This document shows, in pieces, positions 1 to 5,380 of a stretch of DNA of 5,380 nucleotides (position 1 is its first letter; each line of letters begins with the position of its first letter). The notes below the pieces were generated by a model. The model was not told where the DNA came from and searched no databases. It was given only the letters and a program-made list of their open reading frames with translations. The DNA comes from Methanocorpusculum sp. (GTDB lineage Archaea > Halobacteriota > Methanomicrobia > Methanomicrobiales > Methanocorpusculaceae). The DNA lies in assembly GCA_029987045.1 (NCBI GenBank), contig DALTWN010000075.1:1-5380 (forward strand). Reading direction: 5' to 3'. The position numbers and the translations under genes are program-made.

Positions 1-77
1 TCATGCGTACGTACAAGGAACAGGGTGTTCCGATGACCCGGTCCGGAAACCGCGATCGGCAGCTCATCAGCTTCTGA
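1..77 (+). CDS. 3' end of an upstream gene, possibly an Lrp/AsnC-type regulator (partial)
   Basis: The frame whose codons start at position 3 is open from the window edge to a TGA at 75-77 and gives 24 residues ending in RDRQLISF. The start lies outside the window. That it is a real gene end is supported by the tight 11-base gap to the aminotransferase and by the overlap of its stop with that gene's ribosome binding site (GAGG at 76-79). The basic, arginine-rich tail followed by a hydrophobic end is compatible with the last strand of an Lrp/AsnC ligand-binding domain. Such regulators often sit beside aminotransferases in archaea, but 24 residues cannot prove the family. The gene end is fairly sure; the regulator identity is a guess. 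Confidence 0.5.
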   Translation, partial: MRTYKEQGVPMTRSGNRDRQLISF

Positions 78-88
78 GGCAGAGAAGA
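75..88 (+). promoter_or_regulatory. Ribosome binding site of the aminotransferase, overlapping the upstream stop
   Basis: GAGG at 76-79 lies 9 bases before the ATG at 89 and matches the core complementary to the archaeal 16S rRNA 3' end. It overlaps the TGA stop (75-77) of the preceding gene, which suggests translational coupling. It also supports the start at 89 over later ATG codons. Confidence 0.55.
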
Positions 89-1255
89 ATGCGTAATTTT
101 GTATCGGATATCGCAGCTTCGATTCCTCCATCCGGCATTCGCAAATTCTTCGATCTTGTGCTGACCATGGACAGCGACGAGGTCATCAGTCTTGGTGTCG
201 GTGAACCTGATTTCGATACGCCGTATGCCATATCGAAAGCGGCCATAACGTCGATCGAAAAAGGAATGACCATGTATACGTCGAACCGTGGTCTTGCTGA
301 GCTTTGTTCGCTGCTCTCTGATGATATGAAAAAACGGTACGGCGTATCCTACAATCCGTCGTCTGAACTCATCTTTACCGCCGGAGTTTCCGAAGCGTTC
401 GATGTGGCTGTCCGTACGGTGGTCAATCCGGGAGATGAAGTACTGGTGGTCGATCCGTGTTTCGTATCGTATCAGCCGGAAGTCCTGATGGCAGGCGGCA
501 GACCGGTTCCGCTTCCGTGCAGAGCGGAAGACAAGTTCAAGATTACCCCCGATGCGCTGATGGAAACCATTACGCCGAAAAGCAAGGTGCTGATCATGAA
601 CTTCCCGAACAATCCGACGGGAGGTGTCATGACCCGTGACGATCTGAAGGCAATCGCGGATATCGTCGTCGATCATGATCTGCTGATCATCTCCGATGAA
701 GTCTATGCCGAACTGACGTACGAAGGAAAACATACGGCGACTGCAGCTATCGACAGTCTCTATGACCGTACCATCACGCTCAACGGATTCTCCAAGGCGT
801 ATGCGATGACCGGATGGAGACTCGGCTATATCTGTGCACCGAAGGAGATCTGCAGTGCGGCACTGAAGATCCATCAGTATGTCATGATGTCGGCACCGAC
901 CGCGTCCCAGTTCGCCGCTATCGAAGCGCTGAAATCAGGAGAAGAAGCAAAGAACGCGATGGTCGCGGAATACCGTATCCGCCGCAACCTCTTCGTCAAA
1001 GGCCTGAACGATATCGGTCTTTCGTGCCATATGCCGCAGGGAGCATTCTATGCGTTCCCGTCGATCGAATCGACCGGTCTCTCGGACGAAGAGTTCGCCG
1101 AACGCCTGCTGAAAGAACAGCAGGTTGCCGTAGTGCCGGGTTCGGCATTCGGTCCGTCCGGAAAAGGACATGTCAGAACCTGTTACGCTGTCGAACGCGA
1201 AAAACTGATGACCGCCGTCAACCGTATCGGTGCATTTGTAGAATCACTCAAGTAA
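89..1255 (+). CDS. Class I/II PLP-dependent aminotransferase (aspartate/aromatic type)
   Basis: A 388-residue, full-length fold-type I aminotransferase, expected to be cytoplasmic and to move amino groups between an amino acid and a 2-oxo acid. Visible motifs in order are: the N-terminal GVGEPDFDTP (36-45), typical of subfamily I-alpha; NFPNNPTGG (171-179), with the asparagine that contacts the PLP ring; SDEVYAE (202-208), with the aspartate that pairs with the pyridine nitrogen (D203) and Y206; SKAYAMTGWRLGY (235-247), with the Schiff-base lysine K236 and the phosphate-binding R244; and R363 in HVRTCYA, the arginine that holds the substrate carboxylate. All catalytic residues are present and nothing is truncated. 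The exact substrate cannot be read from the motifs; aspartate, alanine or aromatic amino acids are all possible. The start at 89 has a good ribosome binding site. The gene lies 11 bases after the preceding gene and 6 bases before DP1, so all three are probably co-transcribed. Confidence 0.95.
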   Translation: MRNFVSDIAASIPPSGIRKFFDLVLTMDSDEVISLGVGEPDFDTPYAISKAAITSIEKGMTMYTSNRGLAELCSLLSDDMKKRYGVSYNPSSELIFTAGVSEAFDVAVRTVVNPGDEVLVVDPCFVSYQPEVLMAGGRPVPLPCRAEDKFKITPDALMETITPKSKVLIMNFPNNPTGGVMTRDDLKAIADIVVDHDLLIISDEVYAELTYEGKHTATAAIDSLYDRTITLNGFSKAYAMTGWRLGYICAPKEICSAALKIHQYVMMSAPTASQFAAIEALKSGEEAKNAMVAEYRIRRNLFVKGLNDIGLSCHMPQGAFYAFPSIESTGLSDEEFAERLLKEQQVAVVPGSAFGPSGKGHVRTCYAVEREKLMTAVNRIGAFVESLK

Positions 1256-1261
1256 AAAATC

Positions 1262-2719
1262 ATGAGCGGCCGCGAGATAGTTCAACGGTTCCTGGAAGCA
1301 GGTCTGCTGGTTCATCCTGATGTAGTCAGGTATGTCGAGCAGAGCAGCGGCCCAGGGGTCATTGAAGGCATCATCAACGCACTGCCGCAGGGAACACTGG
1401 TGGTTACCCCGGGTGATGTGATGGGTATGATGCATCTGCGTACCGATAAACTGGATGTCGGCATCTCGCCGCTGCCGGATATCCTCACCGGACGTGAAGA
1501 CAGCACGGTTCCATTCCCGGAACCGGAGAAATCGTCTGCAGTGTTCTATGACCGGTGCGATACACTGACCCGCATCCTGAAGAAACGGCTTTCCAATGTG
1601 TTTCCGATAGAAGCGCTGACACGCCAGGGAACCCGGTATCAGGATCTCGAAGTCGCTATCTGCGGTATCGTTCTTTCGGTCGGTTCGACGGCGAATGGTC
1701 ACCGGTCGGTGGAAGTCGAGGATGCGACCGGCGTCATCCGCGTTCTCTTCAATAAGAACCACGAAGGATTCGAAGAGGCGGAAAGCATCATTCCGGACGA
1801 AGTCATCGGCGTGAAAGGCAAGCTCGCTCCGCAGTCGCATGGCAGTATGGGCAGTTCCCTGCTGTTTGCAGAAACGCTTCTTCGCCCGGACATTCCGCCA
1901 AGCCATACGTTTTCTGCACCGAAGGAACCGGGCAAGATTGCGATGATCTCCGATGTCCATATCGGCAGCAACACGTTCCTGGAAGATGCATGGAACCGGT
2001 TCAGCGACTGGATGGATCTCCATCCGGAAATCGGGTATCTGCTCATCGACGGCGATGTTGTCGATGGTATCGGTATCTATCCCGATCAGGATAAGGAACT
2101 GAAGATAAAAACGATCTATGAACAGTATGACCGTGTTGCCGAACTCCTGGGAGACCTGCCGTCGCATCTGCAGATCGTTCTTGCGCCGGGAAACCATGAC
2201 GCTGTCCGTCCGGCAGAACCCCAGCCGGCAATCCAGAAAGAGTTCCGTACCAAATTCAAGAGCAACGTGACCTTCGTCGAAAACCCGAGTATGGTCAGTA
2301 TCCAGTCGGTCAAGACCCTGATGTATCACGGACGGAGTATCGACGATCTTGTCAAGTTCATTCCGAAAGTGACCTATGCGAATCCCGACTCGATCATGAA
2401 AGCAATGCTGCAGCGCAGACATCTCGGTCCGATCTACGGTCAGCGTACACCGCTTCTGACGACCGATAAGGATTATCTGGTTATCCGTGACATTCCTGAC
2501 ATTCTTCATACCGGTCATATCCACATCAGCGGGTCCATACGGTACAACGATGTCCTGGGTATCAATGCAGGTACCTGGCAGTCGCAGACTTCGTTCCAGA
2601 AACAGATGAATATCGTTCCGACACCTGCAGAAGCATACGTGGTGGATCTGTCGACACTGTCCCACGAAAAGTTCTGTTTCCTTGACCGCAAATCGGCAGG
2701 TCAGGATATCAGCGTCTGA
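1262..2719 (+). CDS. polB: DNA polymerase D (PolII) small subunit DP1, 3'-5' exonuclease
   Basis: A 485-residue small subunit of the heterodimeric D-family replicative polymerase found in Euryarchaeota and related archaea. It acts as the proofreading 3'-5' exonuclease and partners the large catalytic subunit DP2, which is not in this window. Layout: a short helical N-terminal region (about 1-60), a variable linker (about 65-95), an OB fold (about 125-205) and a calcineurin/Mre11-like phosphoesterase domain (about 225-465). All five metal-site motifs are intact: D231-x-H233 in SDVHIGSN, G264-D265 in DGDVVDG, GNHD at 310-313, H356 in MYHGRS and GHIH at 418-421. It should therefore be catalytically competent, unlike the eukaryotic B-subunits of the same family. 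It is shorter than the roughly 600-residue Thermococcales versions, mainly through a short N-terminal region. The start at 1262 is the first codon choice after the upstream stop, which is in the same frame (TAA AAA ATC ATG). There is no clear Shine-Dalgarno sequence, so it may depend on coupling to the aminotransferase. Confidence 0.96.
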   Translation: MSGREIVQRFLEAGLLVHPDVVRYVEQSSGPGVIEGIINALPQGTLVVTPGDVMGMMHLRTDKLDVGISPLPDILTGREDSTVPFPEPEKSSAVFYDRCDTLTRILKKRLSNVFPIEALTRQGTRYQDLEVAICGIVLSVGSTANGHRSVEVEDATGVIRVLFNKNHEGFEEAESIIPDEVIGVKGKLAPQSHGSMGSSLLFAETLLRPDIPPSHTFSAPKEPGKIAMISDVHIGSNTFLEDAWNRFSDWMDLHPEIGYLLIDGDVVDGIGIYPDQDKELKIKTIYEQYDRVAELLGDLPSHLQIVLAPGNHDAVRPAEPQPAIQKEFRTKFKSNVTFVENPSMVSIQSVKTLMYHGRSIDDLVKFIPKVTYANPDSIMKAMLQRRHLGPIYGQRTPLLTTDKDYLVIRDIPDILHTGHIHISGSIRYNDVLGINAGTWQSQTSFQKQMNIVPTPAEAYVVDLSTLSHEKFCFLDRKSAGQDISV

Positions 2720-2726
2720 ATATCAC

Positions 2727-2732
2727 TTTTTT
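2727..2732 (+). terminator. Oligo-T transcription terminator after DP1
   Basis: A run of six T residues begins 7 bases after the DP1 stop codon. Archaeal RNA polymerase terminates at T-rich non-template tracts without needing a hairpin, and the next gene is convergent, so termination is expected here. The run is short and no experimental support is visible in the sequence. Confidence 0.4.
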
Positions 2733-2825
2733 GCGCAGAAAATTATCGGGCATCCGAACACGCCGCATAGCGTTGAGATACTCTAGGAAACACAGGAAAA
2801 CAGCGTAAAACGGAACGGTGAGGGC

Positions 2826-2843
2826 AGCAGTATCCACACTGCT
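2826..2843. repeat. Short inverted repeat (hairpin) in the convergent spacer
   Basis: AGCAGT (2826-2831) and ACTGCT (2838-2843) are perfect reverse complements around the 6-base loop ATCCAC. The hairpin lies between the convergent DP1 and hypothetical genes, where a two-way transcription barrier would be useful. It lacks a good T-run in either direction, so calling it a terminator would be speculative. The rest of the spacer 2720-2882 shows no open frame or RNA gene that I can support. Confidence 0.35.
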
Positions 2844-2882
2844 TTGTACTCCACATCCCCCACCTGATAATAATATATGTTG

Positions 2883-3815
2883 TTAGGTGTTTTTAAGCTT
2901 ACCGTCTTTTCCAGTGATAATACCCAGTTTTCGCATGTCGGAAAGGACTGCGGTCAGGTATTCGGGACTGATATCGAAGGAAATGACGTCATTTGAACCT
3001 TCCAGCGGGAATGCCGGGGCGGAAAGAGCTTCCAGCAGCTTTTCTTCCGAGGAATTTCCTGCTTCGATCAGGTCGTGGATCTTGCCGACGAATGCCTGTT
3101 TGAAGAAGATGGCGTCGATGAACTTTGCGGATTCCTCTTCGTCGATATCTGCATCGTCGAGGAAATCGGCGAGGTCATCGGGTTCTGTAAACAGGATCTC
3201 AGAACCGACGGTTACGACATAGTCGGTGACCGACGAGGTGCGGATATGACTTGCCAGTCCGCAGTTCTGCAGATCCTCAGAAGTCACTGCAGGGAAATCC
3301 GTGTAGGCGTACATGATACGCAGTTCGTTTGCATCGAGAATGTTCGTCAGAACATAATCCTTGCCGTTATCGGATTCGGTGAGCAGATCGTTGTCTTCCA
3401 GGGTTGCAAGAATCATCATCTGCAGAACGAATTTATCGGTTGCATCTTTTCTGAATGCGTCGTCGCTTTCTGCTTCGATCGACTGGACCTGGGTCATCAT
3501 CTGGGTCGGCGTTGCGTTCTGCAGGATATCTCCCTTCTTATGTGCCGCAAAGAATTCCGTCAGATGGTTCTGACGTTCGATCAGATCGTTCTTGGTCTGG
3601 GCAAGTTCATCATCGGTTTCGCCGTCGGCTTCGTCCCGTTTTTCCAGAATTTCAATCAGATTGAGGAACTGAGGAATAGTACCTTCGAAAAACGGTTCTC
3701 CGGTAAACGAGTGTTCAAGGGAGATATGCGATCCGCATTCTTTACTGCGAAGATACTTCTGAAATTCGCTCGCACTTTCACGCGAATAGAATGAAATTTT
3801 TTCTTCCAGAGTCAT
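2883..3815 (-). CDS. Conserved-looking hypothetical acidic protein, possible internal duplication
   Basis: A 310-residue soluble protein of unknown function. It is strongly acidic, with Glu/Asp-rich stretches at about 56-78, 137-152 and 211-229, and has no signal peptide or membrane segment. I do not recognise a named family. Two CG...SHI motifs occur at C27-I31 (CGSHI) and C185-I191 (CGLASHI). Each is followed by a beta-like stretch, an acidic helix, and then a segment of winged-helix type that ends each half: near 132-156 (ILATLEDNDLLT then a YVLT strand) and near 288-308 (VLSDMRKLGIITG then GKL). This suggests two diverged copies of one module of about 150 residues. The winged-helix reading is pattern-based inference; the protein could be regulatory or a scaffold. 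Coding is supported by the codon use shared with neighbours and by a continuous frame. The ATG at 3815 has a GGAGGGA 19 bases upstream, farther than usual. No ATG, GTG or TTG lies in frame between the upstream stop and 3815. Confidence 0.85.
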   Translation of the reverse strand: MTLEEKISFYSRESASEFQKYLRSKECGSHISLEHSFTGEPFFEGTIPQFLNLIEILEKRDEADGETDDELAQTKNDLIERQNHLTEFFAAHKKGDILQNATPTQMMTQVQSIEAESDDAFRKDATDKFVLQMMILATLEDNDLLTESDNGKDYVLTNILDANELRIMYAYTDFPAVTSEDLQNCGLASHIRTSSVTDYVVTVGSEILFTEPDDLADFLDDADIDEEESAKFIDAIFFKQAFVGKIHDLIEAGNSSEEKLLEALSAPAFPLEGSNDVISFDISPEYLTAVLSDMRKLGIITGKDGKLKNT

Positions 3816-3834
3816 CTGAATAGTATATTCGCTC

Positions 3835-3841
3835 TCCCTCC
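3835..3841 (-). promoter_or_regulatory. Shine-Dalgarno-like GGAGGGA at unusual distance
   Basis: On the minus strand GGAGGGA precedes the ATG of the 310-residue protein by 19 bases. The match to the anti-Shine-Dalgarno is good but the spacing is about twice the usual value. No in-frame ATG, GTG or TTG sits at a better distance, so either the site is unused or the message folds to bring it closer. Confidence 0.25.
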
Positions 3842-3860
3842 TGATTATCCTGTCCCTGTC

Positions 3861-3872
3861 GCATTTGCATGC
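3861..3872. repeat. Inverted repeat GCAT-N4-ATGC in the divergent spacer
   Basis: GCATTTGCATGC is a small palindrome with 4-base arms, in the presumed 5' leader of the minus-strand gene. A related pair, TGCAT-N7-ATGCA, lies at 3942-3958 on the other side of the TATA element. Together they resemble operator half-sites, but such short arms can occur by chance. Confidence 0.2.
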
Positions 3873-3917
3873 CGTTCCAGGAGAAGGGTATGGTATCGGC
3901 TGGAATCAATCAGGCAT

Positions 3918-3931
3918 CTTTATATTTTTCC
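3918..3931. promoter_or_regulatory. TATA/BRE promoter element between divergent genes
   Basis: Read on the minus strand the bases are GGAAAAATATAAAG: a purine-rich BRE-like GGAAAAA (3931-3925) followed by TATAAA (3924-3919). This matches archaeal TFB/TBP sites and would place a minus-strand start near 3896, giving a leader of about 80 bases to the ATG at 3815. Read on the plus strand, TTTATATT (3919-3926) is also a fair TATA box. It would put a start near 3949, so the plus-strand gene would have a leaderless or nearly leaderless message. The BRE favours the minus direction. The remaining spacer 3816-3944 contains no gene. Confidence 0.55.
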
Positions 3932-3941
3932 GTGCAGATAT

Positions 3942-3958
3942 TGCATGATTGCTATGCA
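3942..3958. repeat. Inverted repeat TGCAT-N7-ATGCA over the start of the DUF3089 gene
   Basis: TGCAT (3942-3946) and ATGCA (3954-3958) are reverse complements and overlap both candidate start codons (3945 and 3954) and the predicted transcription start. A repressor site here would block initiation. The arms are only 5 bases long, so this is suggestive only. Confidence 0.22.
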
Positions 3959-5380
3959 TAGACATCGTCAGCTTATTGCGGCATACGGTGCGATCCGCAG
4001 TATTTTTGCACCACAATGCAATCTGACTGCTGATCGGAACGGCCGTATCCCGACAAACTATGCCAATCCGAATAACTGGATGTTCATGGACAGGAATCCG
4101 GTCCAGACAGTGGATCTCTTCTATATCTATCCGGCTGTTTCCCGGGAACCGGCGGATTCTGTTGTTCCCATAACCGATCAGATGAAAAACGATGCAAAAG
4201 ACGCATATCTTATCCAGGGATCGGTATTTGCAGAATACTGCAATCTATTCGTGCCGTACTATCGTCCGGTCGTTTTCGACGATGCATCCCGGATAACCGA
4301 CCATCATGCCTGGATGGATATGCTCCGGTCAAGTGTGGCGAAGACTGATATTTTTACCGCAGTCGATTACTACTTCACCCATCTTAACAAGGGAAGACCG
4401 TTCATCCTTGCAGGATATGCCGAAGGTTCCGCACTGGTCATGCTCGTTCTTGAAGAGTATATGAAAGACCATCCGGAACATTATCGGAACATGGTGGCGG
4501 CGTATCCAATCGGATGGGGCGTCACCCAGGACTGGCTTGATGCGTATCCGCACCTGAAATTCGCCACCGGAAAAACCGATACCGGTGTCATCGTTTCCTG
4601 GAACACGGTTACGGAAGATGTCAGTCCATCCGCGATTGTACTCGGCAGAAACACCAGAGTCATCAATCCGCTGAGCTGGACGACGGATGAAACCTATGCG
4701 GACAGATCCCTGAACAGAGGCAGTCTCGTATCGACCGGCAGTGAAAAAACGGTTACTTCGCGCATTTCCCTCTGTGATGCGAAAACGGGTATCAAAGCAG
4801 GACTGTGTGATGCACGAATCGATGCAGAACGCGGCGTACTCGTCAGTACCGCATGCCCCGACGATGTCGCATCCACCGGATCTCCTGAGTATTCACTCTA
4901 CTATGAAAACCTCAGAAACAACGGATACGACAGAATCACTGCGTTTTTGGGGAATCGGCCGCTCATCGGTCGACCTATGGACTATTCCCGCAAGGAAAAC
5001 TGGATGTTTCAGGCGACCGAGGCAAAACATCAGGCCGATCTCTTCTACGTCTATCCGACGGTCGATATGGAAAACAACAGGGTGATTACCAGTATCGGTC
5101 AGGGTATCGAACATACTGCAGACGGAAAGATTGCCGTCAGAATAGAAACGACCTCGTCTGCGGTTAAGAATGTCAACCGCCCGGCAAAGGCGGTAAAGGA
5201 GACGGCAAAGGCGGCATTCGCCAGAAGCGGTGCGGCATTCGAATCATATACCAATGTCTTTGCACCATACTACAGCCAGATTCCGATGGACCGTGCCGTC
5301 GACTATACGCAGCATACCGGGTATATCGATTTCCTGCGCAAGACGCGTGCACGTACCGATATCTTTGCGGCACTCGACTA
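3945..5380 (+). CDS. Tandem DUF3089-like alpha/beta-hydrolase protein (3' end outside window)
   Basis: One frame is open from the ATG at 3945 to the window end: 478 codons and no stop, so the C-terminus is missing. It resembles DUF3089, an alpha/beta-hydrolase (lipase/esterase-like) family of unknown substrate. Domain 1 (about 37-336) shows NWMF (44-47), DLFYIYP (57-63), VFAEYCNLFVPYYR (94-107), TDIFTAVDYYF (134-144), GRPFILAG (150-157), INPLSW (240-245) and EYSLYYENLR (315-324), in DUF3089 order. The nucleophile elbow reads G157-Y-A159-E-G161, with alanine replacing serine. No histidine occurs from 204 to 361, so this copy appears catalytically dead. Domain 2 starts near 341 and repeats NWMF (352-355), DLFYVYP (365-371), FAPYY (439-443) and TDIFAALD (471-478); its elbow lies beyond the window. 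It carries an Ala/Lys-rich insertion near 405-432. No signal peptide or lipobox is evident. There is no Shine-Dalgarno site; the ATG at 3954 is an alternative start. The coding call is strong, the DUF3089 assignment good and the biological role unknown. Confidence 0.85.
   Translation, partial: MIAMHRHRQLIAAYGAIRSIFAPQCNLTADRNGRIPTNYANPNNWMFMDRNPVQTVDLFYIYPAVSREPADSVVPITDQMKNDAKDAYLIQGSVFAEYCNLFVPYYRPVVFDDASRITDHHAWMDMLRSSVAKTDIFTAVDYYFTHLNKGRPFILAGYAEGSALVMLVLEEYMKDHPEHYRNMVAAYPIGWGVTQDWLDAYPHLKFATGKTDTGVIVSWNTVTEDVSPSAIVLGRNTRVINPLSWTTDETYADRSLNRGSLVSTGSEKTVTSRISLCDAKTGIKAGLCDARIDAERGVLVSTACPDDVASTGSPEYSLYYENLRNNGYDRITAFLGNRPLIGRPMDYSRKENWMFQATEAKHQADLFYVYPTVDMENNRVITSIGQGIEHTADGKIAVRIETTSSAVKNVNRPAKAVKETAKAAFARSGAAFESYTNVFAPYYSQIPMDRAVDYTQHTGYIDFLRKTRARTDIFAALD
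5181..5243 (+). repeat. Degenerate 21-base tandem repeat inside the second hydrolase domain
   Basis: Three in-frame 21-base units lie at 5181-5201, 5202-5222 and 5223-5243. CGGCAAAGGCGG recurs at 5182-5193 and 5203-5214, and GCGGCATTCG recurs at 5211-5220 and 5232-5241, each 21 bases apart. The encoded heptads (around AKAVKE, AKAAFA and SGAAFE) are alanine-rich and probably helical. The stretch is absent from the first hydrolase domain and looks like local slippage expansion. Confidence 0.6.

Noticed and set aside
814..1320. 168-codon plus-strand open frame overlapping the aminotransferase and DP1 start
   Set aside because: It covers the PLP-lysine region of a clear aminotransferase in another frame, is arginine-rich and shows no domain.
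1244..2665. 473-codon open frame on the minus strand opposite DP1
   Set aside because: It is a shadow of DP1, whose five phosphoesterase motifs are intact. The antisense translation is rich in Arg, His, Cys and Asp with no recognisable domain, as expected for the complement of a biased coding frame.
2720..2882. Small RNA gene or replication origin in the spacer near the polymerase gene
   Set aside because: Apart from a T6 run and one 6-base-pair hairpin there are no repeated origin-box motifs, no box C/D or tRNA-like structure, and no cdc6/orc1 gene in view.
3075..3794. 239-codon plus-strand open frame opposite the acidic hypothetical protein
   Set aside because: Its Cys/Phe/Gly-rich composition is an artefact of reading an acidic gene backwards. 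The minus-strand frame is longer and has coherent acidic and hydrophobic patterning.
4741..5085. 114-codon plus-strand open frame within the hydrolase gene
   Set aside because: It lies in a different frame from the continuous 478-codon DUF3089-like frame, which carries repeated family landmarks on both sides of it.
3945..5380. Possible pseudogene or frameshifted reading of the right-hand region, since only short closed frames with both start and stop are found there
   Set aside because: Codon-by-codon reading from 3945 to the window end stays in one frame with no stop. The frame simply does not close inside the window.
1..5380. CRISPR array, insertion sequence, integrase attachment site or tRNA gene
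   Set aside because: There are no regularly spaced direct repeats with unique spacers, no transposase-like frame with flanking inverted repeats and no tRNA cloverleaf. The only tandem repeat is the in-frame 21-base one at 5181-5243.

Overview
The window reads as euryarchaeal DNA, most likely from a methanogen of the Methanomicrobiales type. This rests on a complete small subunit of the archaeal D-family DNA polymerase, an archaeal TATA/BRE promoter element, weak or absent ribosome binding sites and an oligo-T terminator. The family-level placement is inference from gene content and roughly balanced base composition; no rRNA or other phylogenetic marker is present.

Left part (1-2719, plus strand): an apparent operon. 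It starts with the last 24 codons of a gene that begins before the window (possibly an Lrp/AsnC-type regulator, not provable from this tail). Next comes a complete class I/II PLP aminotransferase (89-1255), then a complete PolD small subunit DP1 (1262-2719) with all five phosphoesterase motifs. Only 11 and 6 bases separate the genes, so one transcript probably joins amino-acid metabolism and replication genes. A T6 run just after the DP1 stop is a likely terminator.

Middle (2720-3944): a 163-base convergent spacer with one short hairpin and no gene. It is followed by a minus-strand gene (2883-3815) for an acidic 310-residue protein that I cannot assign to a family; its two halves look like diverged copies of one module. 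A 129-base divergent spacer (3816-3944) then holds one TATA element that could serve both directions, plus two small GCAT/ATGC inverted repeats.

Right part (3945-5380, plus strand): an open frame that enters from the divergent promoter and runs off the window end with no stop in 478 codons. It encodes two tandem alpha/beta-hydrolase domains resembling DUF3089. The first copy has lost the nucleophile serine (G-Y-A-E-G in place of G-x-S-x-G) and has no histidine where the catalytic one should be, so it looks like a pseudo-hydrolase. The second copy is cut by the window edge just before its own nucleophile elbow and carries an insertion built on a 21-base repeat. This protein is the most unusual item in the window.
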